Assembly (NCBI GenBank): GCA_000611775.1
Contig: KK106984.1
Span: 3,387,341 to 3,451,340 of the forward strand
From: Umbilicaria muhlenbergii
Lineage: Eukaryota > Ascomycota > Lecanoromycetes > Umbilicariales > Umbilicariaceae
DNA length: 64,000 nucleotides
Direction: 5' to 3'
Below are positions 1-9,985 of this stretch, in pieces. How positions within the stretch are numbered: position 1 is the stretch's first letter; each line of letters opens with the position of its first letter. The notes beneath the pieces are model-generated. The model was not told where the DNA came from, ran no database searches, and saw only the letters and a program-made list of their open reading frames with translations. Made by a program: the position numbers and the translations under genes.

Positions 1-647
1 TCCTCTTCCTTTTCATCACCATCATCTCTCGCAACAGCTGTAAAGGTCTGACGGCAGAGAGGATCAACCTTTCGTCCCTGTACAGTGTTCACACTCAAGC
101 CGTCGATTGCTTTGCGCCCGAGTACAGGAGCGGGAGGAAGTACGAGCACGAGAAAGCACACTAGGGAGACACGCCGGCCAGTCTAACCAACCTAGGTGCC
201 GCTGCCTGCTTTTCCAACACGGGGCTTGGCCGTAGCTGAGCGGCGTCTTCCCTCTTCTCTATTCCCTCGTCGCTCGTCGCATATTCTCCCAAGCACGACG
301 GTACATTAGCAGCCTTCGTCTCGATCCTTCATTCCGCTCCGTCACTGTGTCACACTCTCTTTTACCACTCGTCTTTCGCTACAGGTTCATCTCTGCAGGC
401 CGCTCGCATACAGCATCGGCCCGCCTGCATTTGATAGGCGCCCTCGTACATCGTCCGACCAGGAGTCAGCCAACGGAGCTTGGCAGCGAGCATTGGTATG
501 GCCACTGGCTTTGCCGCAATGGGAGTCGAATCACTTATTGATTTGCTGACAGAGCTCGTCTCGAGATCACAGCACTCGTTCACTCGAAGTTGCTCTTCGC
601 AATTCGCCATCGCAATTTCAAGCCTCGACGGGCAACATCCAACCAAG
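1..647. other. Upstream region of the first gene
   Basis: No convincing gene is visible. The stretch is rich in short pyrimidine runs, as often seen in fungal promoters and 5' leaders, and probably holds the promoter and leader of the wall-protein gene starting at 648. An in-frame ATG at 480 exists but gives an N-terminus without a signal peptide, so it was not used as the start. Confidence 0.4.
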
Positions 648-1844
648 ATGCCTTCCATGCAGAACCTCACCTTCGTCTTCGTCCTCCTCACCCTCCTCAT
701 CTCCATCGCATCGGCAAATCCACTACTCGCCAAGGAGAAAGAACGCGCTCGCGTCGGAGACGTCGATCAACTCCTCCAACTTCTTGACCAAATCGACCCC
801 CCAGCCTTGCACGCTGCTCTCCACGATTTCTCCCCGAAGAAGTTCAAGCATGGTGTGTTTCAGGAAGATCGGACTGCCGTGAAAGCTGTGCATCGTATTG
901 ACGCTGCGGCAGCCACGAGCATCATTTCACTGGCCAAGCGCCTGGGTAGCGCCGATAACAGCTCGTCCACCGGTCAGCAAGTTCCTTCCTCCACGAGCAA
1001 TCCTCCCTCCACCACCACCGTCGTAGCGACCGCATCCTCCCCTGTGAGTATAGTGACTAAGACAGTGCCGAGTAATGTAGCTCCAGCGCCAGTGGGCCCG
1101 GCGACTGCAACAACCGAGACAACGTCAGCGGCAGGCATCATCGGCAGCACTACCACGGTGATTGCGTCTACCCCACCCACCACCGTCTTGGTCACCAGTA
1201 CCTTACCTCCGTCCTCGGCTGGTGCATCATCGAGTGCCTCTGCTGGTACTCCATCATCAAGCGCCGCCGCCGGTGGCGTTTCAGCGTCCTCCGGAGCATC
1301 ATCCCCAGGCTCAACCCAAGCTTCATCCAGTGGCGGCACCCTTGCCACCGGTTCTCTCATCACAAGCACCAATGCCGCAGGCGTAACCATGGTCAGCACC
1401 GTCGGCGGTGGTGCCGCAACCTTTGGCTCCGTTGTCACCAGCACCGATGCCCGAGGCTTGACCATCGTCAGCACCATCGGTGGCAGCGTGGTAACCATCC
1501 AGCCCTCGGGCTCTCAAGGCTCGACGCCCTCATCCGCAGCTGCGTCACAATCTACCGCGGCGGGCGCCTCGCACGCCTCATCGGCAGCCACGCAGTCCTC
1601 TCACACCAGTGTCTTCCTCCAGACCACCTCCATCCCCGGCGTTGGCCAATCCACCATCACAGCCGTCACGGTCGTCGCTGGGCCTCCGGCCGCGACGCCG
1701 AGCGGAAGTGCGGGCGCGAAGACTGGGTCCACCACGTCTGCTTCGCCGGGCTTGCAGAGTGGAGGCGCGGTGGCGAGTAGGATGGTCGGGTGGGAGATGG
1801 CGGGATTGCTGGGCGGAGCGATAGGAGTTGCGATGGTGTTATAG
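648..1844 (+). CDS. GPI-anchored Ser/Thr-rich cell-wall protein
   Basis: A 398-residue single-exon protein is predicted from the ATG at 648 (context AACCAAGATG). Residues 1-23 form a signal peptide with a hydrophobic core rich in Leu, Val and Ile, ending at a likely Ala-Asn cleavage site. A charged segment with a predicted helical look follows (about residues 27-105). The rest, to about residue 375, is very rich in Ser, Thr, Ala and Gly and contains two imperfect repeats around the ITSTNAAGVTMVSTVGGG / VTSTDARGLTIVSTIGGS motifs. The last 20 residues are hydrophobic (MAGLLGGAIGVAMVL), fitting a GPI-attachment signal. Such proteins are usually secreted, O-glycosylated and attached to the plasma membrane or wall. 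The specific role is unknown. An upstream in-frame ATG at 480 would add 56 residues ahead of the signal peptide and is less likely. Confidence 0.8.
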   Translation: MPSMQNLTFVFVLLTLLISIASANPLLAKEKERARVGDVDQLLQLLDQIDPPALHAALHDFSPKKFKHGVFQEDRTAVKAVHRIDAAAATSIISLAKRLGSADNSSSTGQQVPSSTSNPPSTTTVVATASSPVSIVTKTVPSNVAPAPVGPATATTETTSAAGIIGSTTTVIASTPPTTVLVTSTLPPSSAGASSSASAGTPSSSAAAGGVSASSGASSPGSTQASSSGGTLATGSLITSTNAAGVTMVSTVGGGAATFGSVVTSTDARGLTIVSTIGGSVVTIQPSGSQGSTPSSAAASQSTAAGASHASSAATQSSHTSVFLQTTSIPGVGQSTITAVTVVAGPPAATPSGSAGAKTGSTTSASPGLQSGGAVASRMVGWEMAGLLGGAIGVAMVL

Positions 1845-3210
1845 GTGGATGAAGGAGGTAGGGGAGAGCGTTTGGTGTATAAGAGCTCCTTGCTTGGATT
1901 CAGCTCGCGGGATTGCTGTTGGTTTTTTTTTTTTTGAAAGCGGAAGCGTGAATATACGAAAACGACCTTAATTTTAGGGGATGCGGAATGGCCGCGTGGC
2001 GGAAGTGGAGTAGGTGGAGCCAGTTGTGGATTGGAGGAAGGGGGATGGAAGCTGGAGATATACGGAGGGGGTTGTAAATAATCATTATCCACTATCCTAC
2101 ATAGGTACATATATACATGCATAATTCTCACCAGCTCAGGACCTGAGAGTTGGATTGAGATTTGTTGATACTAAACAATCAGTCAACTCAAATCAACTCA
2201 ACTCAACTCAACTCATCACCCAATCACCACATCACCACGACCATCAGTACCCCCTTCCACGATATTATTATCGCCATCCCCACCACCACCAGCCCATCAA
2301 CTCAAAATCAAACGTACGTATTCGCCATCCGTCCTCCTCCGCACCCATTCCGTCAAACCCAGCCCATCAGTCCGCCATCCAGTCACCCACCACACCAAGC
2401 GCAGCGGCTCAAAAGAAAAGAAGGTCTTCGTTCGTGGTGGTGTGGGTGGAGAGAGAGGTACGTACGTACGTAAGATAACCATCGGCATGTATTATGTGGC
2501 AAGTGATGATGGGACTCGAACATACCTTCGGACGTGGGTGCTTGAGCAGGGGCGAGTCCCCGTAGTAGTTTCAAGGGCGGTGATTTATCCCCGCTCTGAT
2601 TATATGTCGGAGTGCTTACTTTGTGCATTGTCTCCTCTACCGCCACCTCATGACATCTGTTCGTGCGCGGGGGGCTGATGGGATACGCCTTTCCGATGGT
2701 TCGGACGTCCGTCGATACCCCATCCATGCCCGCCCCGATTCAGTAGCGCACCCCCACCCCCCCCAAAAGAAAGAGGAGCAGAGAAAAGGAGAAATGCAGG
2801 GGTGGTGAAAAATTAATGAATTGATGAATTGATTAGGTAGATAAAGAACAGAGCAGTTCGCCGATCTGGGCAGCTCTGCGGCTGGCGATGGGAAAAGGTG
2901 GTAAATACACAAAAGACGTGAAAGGGAAGAAAAATAAGAGAGGAAAATGAACGCCCGCTAAGGCGACGATGGACGGAATGATACAATATCGAATCCCACA
3001 ACAGCCCCGGCATCGCTCTCCCGGCGCCGCGTCCGCAACCACGCACGCACGCACCCCGAGCGCCCTGGAGCTGATATTACACCCTTCCTCCTCCCCTTCC
3101 CATTCACATCTCCCATCTCCCATCTTCCCTTATCGCCCCCCCCCTTCCTTTCTTTCCTATCCTTCCCCCGTAACCTCCCCTCCCCCCTTCTCCCGTCTCC
3201 CATCCTAAGC
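1845..3210. other. Intergenic region with simple repeats
   Basis: No gene is supported. The region holds a CAACT-type short tandem run near 2,181-2,216, a GTAC repeat (CGTACGTACGTACG) near 2,459-2,472, and C-rich tracts around 2,745-2,765 and 3,130-3,200. The two flanking genes converge here, so it is probably 3' UTR plus spacer. Confidence 0.4.
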
Positions 3211-3928
3211 TCATATCCCCCTCACAACCAACGTCCGTTCCGAATTCAACTTATCCGCATTCCGCTCATGACTCTCCTTCTTGCAGTCCTCGAGTCCCGC
3301 GCACTTGTGATCTTCCAGCATGCGATGGCGGCCGCAGAAGTGGCCGGCGCAGAACCCGCAGTCGCCGACGATGCGTTGGGCCGGGGAGTTGCAGGATTTG
3401 TGGGTGCAGCGTTGGGGGCGGGGTTTGCGGGTCGGAGGGGCCGTGGCTGAGGGGGTGGAGGTGGGGTTTGAGGGGGAGGGGGAGGTCGTCGTTGCGGTGG
3501 AGGAGGGGGTGGTCGAGGTGGAGGGAGAGGCCATGCCGCCGAGGAGGGGGAGGGAGAGCGTGAGGGTCGAGGAGGGCGGGATGGCGAGGGAGGCGAGGGT
3601 GGGTGGTGCGTCGGCGGATGGTGAGTGTGAGGTCGTGGGTAAGAGATGTTTGCCGGCGAGGTGCAGGCGCAGGGTTGATGGTGGGAGGGAGGTTCGCAGC
3701 GAGAGGAGTTGGAGGAGAGTGGCGATGGGGGTTGAGGAGGGGAGGTTTAATGGAATGGCTGGACGATGGTTAGTACTCGATTTGACTGAAATCCACAGGG
3801 TGGAGGTAGGGGAGAGCCGTACTTTCGCCGCCGAGGAGTTTCACGAAGATTGGGATGGTGGCTTCGGCGTCGGGGATGGAGGAGGTCGAGCGTGTGGAGG
3901 CGAAGGACGAGGATCGTGATGAGCGCAT
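3211..3928 (-). CDS. Ubiquitin-like domain plus AN1 zinc-finger protein
   Basis: I read two exons on the minus strand, 3928-3823 and 3758-3211. They are joined by a 64-nt intron (3759-3822) with donor GTACGG, a perfect TACTAAC branch site and a CAG acceptor. The phase closes and gives 217 residues. Residues about 27-120 resemble a ubiquitin-like fold: they start IPIFVKLLGG and contain TLRLHLAGKHLL and STLTLSLPLLGG. A Ser/Thr/Pro linker follows. Residues about 150-190 carry an AN1 zinc finger with the pattern C-x4-C, CGFC, FC-x2-H, H-x-C (from RCTHKSC to LEDHKC). Ubiquitin-like/AN1 proteins are linked to proteasome, Cdc48 or stress responses; the role here is inferred from the domains. Without the intron only a 107-residue AN1 protein starting at 3534 would be called. 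The start at 3928 is the nearest in-frame ATG upstream of the domain. Confidence 0.72.
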
Positions 3929-5161
3929 GATTATGATTGTTGCGTCAGTGGTGCTGGGAACTTGGTAGTTGCTGGGCGGTTGCTGCTGGGAAAGAGATAG
4001 AGAGGTGGAGTTGGAGATAACGAAGTGCCTGGTGTTGGAGATGATGTCAAAGGCGCTCTCTCTTATATGGTTTTCGGGGATGATGGATGCGTCAGCTATT
4101 ATTCGCCACTGATGACTCCTTTGGTCGTTTTGTTTGTTCGATGAAGTTCGGTCGATGAAGTAGTGTTGTCTGATCGCAGGGTGTAGAATTACGATCTTGA
4201 TTCGGTCGTGGATTAAAGAAGTCGAAGGCAGTCGGGCACAAAGAAATAGAAGCGGTGGTGAAGGCAACAGCTCCGTGAGGGAAGCACTGGAACGCAGAGT
4301 CTGGAAGGGTCATACCTTAGGCTCGTGTGTCAGCTTCCGTGGTCAGACTGGTCAACAGGCAATTAGTGAGCTGGCCTTTCCCATTCGGTGGCGGCCAGCC
4401 AAAGCCTTTAACCAGGGTCTGAGCGGCCTTAGGCTCTTAGCTGTCCCTCGGGCGCCGTCAAAATGCATCTTTCCGGTTGGGGACGGCCCCGAAAGCGAGA
4501 AAGCCATAGACGACCTTACCTCTGCACGTTCAGCTCCCACCTGGCCTGTCGCTGTCGCAGTCGCAGTCGCATGATCGCATCCAAGTCTAGACTGCAACGG
4601 GCTCCGCTGACCCTTGCGGTCGCTAGAACGTCGTCGAAATATTGAACATCGGGCATCGAATATTAAGAACGAGCTCGGCCTCGCGGTGGATCACGCCCGT
4701 GCCCCCGAAACGCTGCGCATGATAATTGGTAATTGCTTATTTAATACCCTCGTGCGAGTGCTTGCTTTCGGACTCGCCATCGCTCGTCGGTGGCAAGAGG
4801 TCAAAGTTGCGTTGCGCACGCTCAAAGTCTGCTGTACACGCTTCGGTCGCCGGTGGACCTCGTACTTGTACCTCGTAGCTTCCGAATTTCCCTTTAATCG
4901 GGTATGGGCTCCATCAAAGTATGCATCATGAACTCGACAAATTTTGTGACCGGAAGATTGTGAAACCCATGGTCAGACACGAGGCCATGTACGCTGGGTC
5001 ATGATGTTTCTGCCTGCAACTTTACTCGCGCCGTGTGAGACCTCTTCCGACTCACCCTGCATTTACCGCTTTACGAAGACCCTCATATCTCTGGGCTTGA
5101 GTCTCGGCTATCGAGACCTGTGGCCTCCAATGTCGGTTCCGATTCTGGGGCTGAGTAGAGT
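3929..5161. other. Intergenic region, no gene seen
   Basis: Several short overlapping open frames exist on both strands (for example 4,197-4,574) but none has recognisable domains, a coherent intron structure or consistent codon use. It probably contains the promoter of the minus-strand AN1 gene and spacer DNA. Confidence 0.35.
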
Positions 5162-5226
5162 AACTCGTTGCAACCGAAGACGCTTAGGCGCAGGGTCAAA
5201 ATAAGAGTGGACTCCGAGTAGATTTG
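5162..5226 (+). repeat. 65-bp direct repeat, copy A
   Basis: This segment matches 8,614-8,678 over its full 65 bp without a gap and with about a dozen mismatches. The shared start is AACTCGTTGCAACCGAAGAC and both end at GTAGATTT plus a few bases. Copy A ends 46 bp before the ATG of the unknown gene at 5,273. It may be a remnant of a segmental duplication, a degraded short transposon or a shared control element; the sequence does not decide. Confidence 0.7.
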
Positions 5227-5272
5227 AACAATACCTCAGTATCAGGCCGTCCAATCATACACTTCGGATCTG

Positions 5273-6075
5273 ATGAAGCTTCAGGGCGTTCTAGCCAATC
5301 CGAAGGCATACAGAGTGAGTCCCATGAACAATGCTGTCAATATCAGCGTCGAAGAATTGGTGGAGGAAAGAAAGGAGATGAAGAGAGAAATGGCACTAAT
5401 CGTGAAGCAAATCGACGAGCTGTAAGTGTATCTGCTAAAATGCTGTCAGAGACTGCATTAACTAACTCGGAAAGCTGTTTACACCCAGATCGCGTCGAAG
5501 TGATGAAAAAATGTCCCAGATTCGCTCGCCAGAGGTATGGGCTACGAGACTACCCGTCCCACTAGACAACGCAGCTCAAGCTGGCGGCTTCACCGCCGAT
5601 CAAGCCATGGAAGAGCTCGCCAAGTTCTCCTTCGCCTCCTCCGCAACCCCCGGAGCAGCACCAAGGCGGCTCTTCCGACTCTGCGTCTTCCGGAGTTTCT
5701 GCTGAAAAAGCCGTGACCCCGCAATCCAGCCTCGACTCCGCTCTCAACGCCTCCATGGCCTCCATGAACACCGCCGTCTCCACCGCCGCTGCGTCCCTGC
5801 CCCCAATCTACGATCAGATGCAGCTGACGCGTGGCAATGATCGGGGGCCAGCCGTGCAGACGCTGGGCCTGAAATTCAATGCGGCAGAGTATGTGACGAA
5901 GGTGCGCATGTCGAAGGGGAGTCAGGTGTGGGGCGTGGAGGGGGAGTCAGGCGTGGGGCGTGGAGGGGTGATCTTCGTGGAAGTGACGACTAATCAGGGA
6001 CGAGTGGAGAGGGCGGGTAGTGAGGGTGGGGAGAGATCATCAAACGGGCTGCGCCGGCGGGCTTTCCGGGCTTGA
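5273..6075 (+). CDS. Hypothetical protein, N-terminal coiled coil
   Basis: I do not recognise the product. Three exons close in frame: 5273-5421, 5489-5534 and 5575-6075, giving 231 residues. Intron 1 (5422-5488) is strong, with GTAAGT, a TAACTAAC branch site and a CCCAG acceptor. Intron 2 (5535-5574, GTATGG to GCAG) is only 40 nt and weaker, but it is what brings the third exon into frame. Without it the reading frame stops at 5705, and the long frame from 5713 is left without a start. Residues about 24-60 are charged with a heptad-like look (VEELVEERKEMKREMALIVK). A Pro/Gln/Ser-rich linker follows, then a segment with YDQMQLTRGNDRGPAVQTLG. The Gly/Glu-rich tail may be partly non-coding. The alternative is a frameshifted pseudogene. 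Confidence 0.42.
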
Positions 6076-6346
6076 AGGGGTTCTGTGGATGGCAAGGAGT
6101 CGTTATAGATCGACTGGTGCTGTTTGGGGACGTTGATCGTGGCTCTTTTCTTTAGTACAGATAGAAGATGCGTCTATATTCTACCTTACAATGATGGTAG
6201 ACTTTAGGTTTTATTGCTAGCTAATGAAATGCAACCTGTACTGCGACACGAGAAAAGACGAGGATGCGTGGTGGCTCACATGGGCCGAGCTCCAGGATAA
6301 CATTCATCTCGCTCTATGCACTACTATCAACAGAGCTAGTAGATGT

Positions 6347-8150
6347 TCAGGGCAAAGTGAAATCGAGATGCGTTCCATCAGGCTGCGTCTTTGCCTGAAG
6401 ACTGGCACGGATAACATTGATGTCTTCGATATACGAAGTCCGCAGGTTCTCCAAGCCGTAGAAGACTATGCCAACGAGTGTTGCATCTTCGCTAATGACC
6501 CACGAGCCCGAGTCACCGCCCATCGAGAACGGTGCATTGGCTGTGATCTCCGGTTTGGTGATCATCCCCGCCTCGGCCCAAGGGTCCTTCAGTCCCGCGA
6601 CGGCCCACTCCCAAGTAGAAAGGAGGTGACGGCCATGGGGCAAGTTGTCATTCAAGAGCGCTCCTGCTCTGACAAAATCATCGGTGCGAAGATCTACCTT
6701 GGCCATGTTGACGCGGCCCATGGTGAGACCTGTTCTGCGTCCGACCTTGAAGACGATGTGATTGTCCTGCAGGTCTTCGATTCTGCCAATCTGGAGTGCT
6801 GCTCCTTGTGCAAGTGCCTTGCCGGGAGCATAGTCCTTTGCAAGAGCTCTCATAGCCTGTGTAATTGACCGCGTCAGTGCTAAAGTTCGGTAACGTTCCA
6901 GTAATAGAAAAGGTGTACCTACTGTGAGGGTGTTGTTGCCTACTCCGGACGTCACTTCAACGAGTGCCCAATCTAGAATGTTGTAGTCTTGGGCAGTTTC
7001 CAGGGACACATGTGTTGGGTCAGGCCATATCTGAAGTCCTGACGCATATCTAGTAGTGCCAACACGACGCTGAAACGTGTCGGCTGCTCTGTAATCAGCA
7101 CTGCTCCCATCCCTCTCAATAGCCGTCCAGGTTGTTTTGAATGTCTGTAATGTCGTCGTAAGAGCCCCGTTTACGGGGCAGCTATTGAGATCAGCGGCAT
7201 CTCTCTGCATAGCAGCACGCAACGTGAAGCCAGCGGTATAGAATGCCCCAGCATCCACGGCCTGTGCAAAGTCACGCCAGTCGCTGATGACTTGATCTCG
7301 GTTTTTGGCCCTCAGCTTCTCCCTATCTGCTGCTTTCATATCAATGTTGTTCAGCAGGTCCTCCAAAGCTTTGCTTGCAGCAGTCTTCTCAGCTGCAAGT
7401 ACCTTACCGTCTTTGAACAGGTTCTCGCCTTCGACGATCAATGTATCATGATGGTCAAGGTTGCTTGGACTCCTCATTTCGTAGGCTTGAATGTCTATGC
7501 AATAGTGAGCCCGACGGTGCAACTAGTGACCACCATCGCAAGGAGCCACATCTCAATAAGAAGCAAGCCCCTGGGCATGAGACCTCTGAAGACTTACGGT
7601 CGGCAGCAGAGCCTGTTTGCATGAACTCCCTCGGATTTGCTACATGGTTGCAGGTTAAGATGACTCGTGTCTGAGCCTGATTCGTCATTCTTAGGTAACC
7701 ACCAAGCGTTCCGGAGTGTCCAGTTGACGTTCGCTCGATTCCTTCCTCAAGCGGACCAAAACTGCATCCCGGGATCGGTGGGCGCGGGTATGGCAATGGC
7801 TGAGCAATGAATGGTACAGGTTCTCCGCCGGTGATCTCCACATTGATCTTCATACTGGCAGTGGTTTTGATGTGCTCTTCGATCTGGGCGCGGACTCTTT
7901 GCCAAGGCTTGGCCTCAAAGGGGCTGTCATCGCGCTTCGTGATGAGGATGGTGGGAGGGCACTCATCAATCAAGTCTGCATTCACGCCGCGCCGCCATAA
8001 CCCGACCGATGTCCATTGCAAGCGCTCTTTCGTCAAGGCAGCTAACACGAAAGCTCGTAGGTCTCTCTCGTAAACGGCGAGCGCCGGATCTGTTCGGGAC
8101 ATTGGTATTGATACTTTCGATGCAGCGATGTCCGAACTCGCGCTCGCCAT
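6347..8150 (-). CDS. Chymotrypsin-like (PA clan) serine protease
   Basis: Minus-strand exons are 8150-7598, 7494-6923 and 6856-6347, giving 544 residues. Intron 1 (7495-7597) has GTAAGT and a CATAG acceptor. Intron 2 (6857-6922) has GTAGGT and an ACACAG acceptor; it is exactly 66 nt and free of stops, so retaining it would add 22 residues. The catalytic triad is visible: His in LTCNHV (about residue 172), Asp in NILDWALVEV (about 359) and Ser in GGDSGSWV (about 491). The KVGRRTGLTMG segment before the Ser is typical of trypsin-fold proteases. No signal peptide is seen at the N-terminus, so an intracellular role is likely. Substrate and pathway are unknown. Close architectural relatives are uncharacterised fungal proteins; similarity to the yeast Ssy5 type of processing protease is possible but not shown. 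Confidence 0.78.
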
Positions 8151-9095
8151 TGTACAAGTGGACTGCGGTGTCTCTAAGAATCACCAGATTGAATACAATC
8201 ACGACGATAGAGAGAGAAAGAAACAAAATGATAGAGTTTCCCTGAGCTTGACAAGGAGGAAAACTGATTCCGAATCGATCGAGGAGACAAGAAGCGATAG
8301 AGCGTGAAGCCTCTTGTAGCTCGCAACAAACCCAGCCCTCTATAAGTCCTCCTTATGGTACACGACACGATACTACTTCCCATACCATCAACCAGCTACA
8401 TAACGCCTCGAAAAATAGCCAGCTAAATAGTCCCTCAGTAGGAGTGAAGCTGCGCGTCCGTTGCATTCTGTGGCTTGCCTTTCTTCAGCTGAAAAAATGT
8501 GGCAGCAAATCAGAATACCGACAATGCGCCATTGCGGACTAGTAGTCTTGCAGAAACGGCATCTAGAACCTCCCAAAACGGAGCTTCAATGCGTTTGATG
8601 ATCGGCATGTTTCAACTCGTTGCAACCGAAGACGCTCATGCGCAGGGTCGAAATAAGTGTGTACACCCAAGTAGATTTCACTGAAAATGTCACTCTGCAA
8701 GACCACAAAGGATTGCTTGATGACAGGACACTCTTTTGAAGTTCTAACTACTCAATTAATAACGCGGCCATTATATAGTCTATGATAACTATAACATCCC
8801 ACAATAAAATTGCGGTTGATTTTATGTGACTGTTGTCACTCAATGACTTTATAATTTGAGACGAAGCGTTTTCTAACGGGTCACGTGCGGGTGTGGTAGT
8901 AAGCAGTTTTCGCTAAGCCACAGACTAGCGGGGAGGTGGTCTGAGTGACTGAGGCAAGTTAAGGCGTGCCTTTTCAGCATCACCATCGGCTTTCTGCAGT
9001 TGCTTTGCGGTCTTCTCGAGGAATGTCTTGAACAAATGACGTCGAAACCTCCTCGAATCTCTTTATCATGGCTTCCCAGTGCCACGAAGCCAGAA
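8151..9095. other. Intergenic region with repeat copy B
   Basis: It contains the probable promoter of the minus-strand protease (8,151-8,400), the second copy of the 65-bp repeat (8,614-8,678) and an AT-rich stretch around 8,750-8,840. No gene is supported. Confidence 0.4.
8614..8678 (+). repeat. 65-bp direct repeat, copy B
   Basis: Same orientation and length as copy A at 5,162-5,226. The two copies lie 3.45 kb apart and frame the unknown gene at 5,273 and the protease. Differences are scattered and mostly transitions. Copy B lies about 420 bp upstream of the broken phosphotransferase gene. Confidence 0.7.
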
Positions 9096-9985
9096 ATGGA
9101 TTTCCTCGAATCCTCATTCTTTCAGAACCACGACCCGCACAAACACCTACCGACGCCCCAGGAAGTGAGAGCGCTCTCCCAAAAGCCGGGTCCTCAGCCA
9201 GACCCCGTGAAATTCGAAGAGCTTGGACTCATCGTTAAATTCGGTCCACATGTGATAGTTGAAGAAGCTCTGTGTATCTGGGCTATCAGAAAGGTGCTTC
9301 ATGGTAGTGCTCCGTACCTGAAGTCTACGGCTGGCGCATCGACGAATCTGAGGTGTTCATATACATGGAGCTCATACGAGGAGATTCGCTGAAGGAAAGG
9401 TGGGACGCTCTCAGTGATGATGATAGAACATCGATTTGCGAATAACTACGGAAGATCACGACCTCTTTCCGACGCCTGGAGTAGGACCCAGAAGACATGC
9501 TTGTCGGTATGTGGCCACATTTGTCCTTTGTTAATCGGGACTAATCGATCTTCTCCAGGTTCTATCAATCGTGACGCGCTGCAAGATTACGTGTTTGAAG
9601 GCAAGCCACGAGGAGGTCCTTTCATTAGGGTCAGCCACTTCAATGACTGGTTTTCTCAGCTACCTCAGTTTTGGCTGCCTGCTTCAAAACGAGTTCCGGA
9701 TTCCTATCGCTCTTACTTGCCGGATGATGCAGCCATCACGTTCACTCACGGTGATCTCCATCAAGGGAATATCCTTATTGCTCCAACCAGCCCACCTCGC
9801 GTTCTTGCGATTGTCGATTGGGCTCAGGGAGGCTGGTATCCCGACTACTGGGAATACTGCAAGGCGGCTTATACTTCATCGTTGAAGGCGAGTGGCTAAA
9901 TCAATACGTCCCAAGATTTCTTACGCCCCATTCGGAGGAGCACGAAATATTTGGAGAATACTGTATGGCTATAGGCTCTGTGTGA
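9096..9985 (+). pseudogene. Broken aminoglycoside-phosphotransferase-family (APH) kinase
   Basis: The plus strand carries a recognisable but interrupted APH-type kinase. The N-terminal part (from ATG 9,096) includes LGLIVKFGPHVIVEEALCIW, matching the nucleotide-binding start of this family. The middle part contains EVYGWRIDESEVFIYMELI in a different frame, so there is a frame break near 9,300. Two in-frame stops follow (TAA near 9,450, TAG near 9,482), each explained by a CpA to TpA change in a Gln codon. A normal intron (9,507-9,558, GTATGT to CCAG) is followed by the catalytic loop THGDLHQGNILI and the metal-binding IVDWAQGGWYPDYWEYCKA. A second frame change lies near 9,890, before NQYVPRFL. 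In fungi these domains occur in many small-molecule kinases of unknown substrate. Sequencing error could explain one break but hardly all of them. Confidence 0.75.

Noticed and set aside
480-647. Upstream start for the GPI-anchored protein (454 residues)
   Set aside because: It would bury the signal peptide behind 56 residues. The ATG at 648 has better context and places the signal sequence at the N-terminus.
2490-2620. Possible tRNA on the minus strand (GGACTCGAAC looks like an inverted B box)
   Set aside because: No cloverleaf could be folded: the T-stem has mismatches and no A box or matching acceptor stem lies at the right distance.
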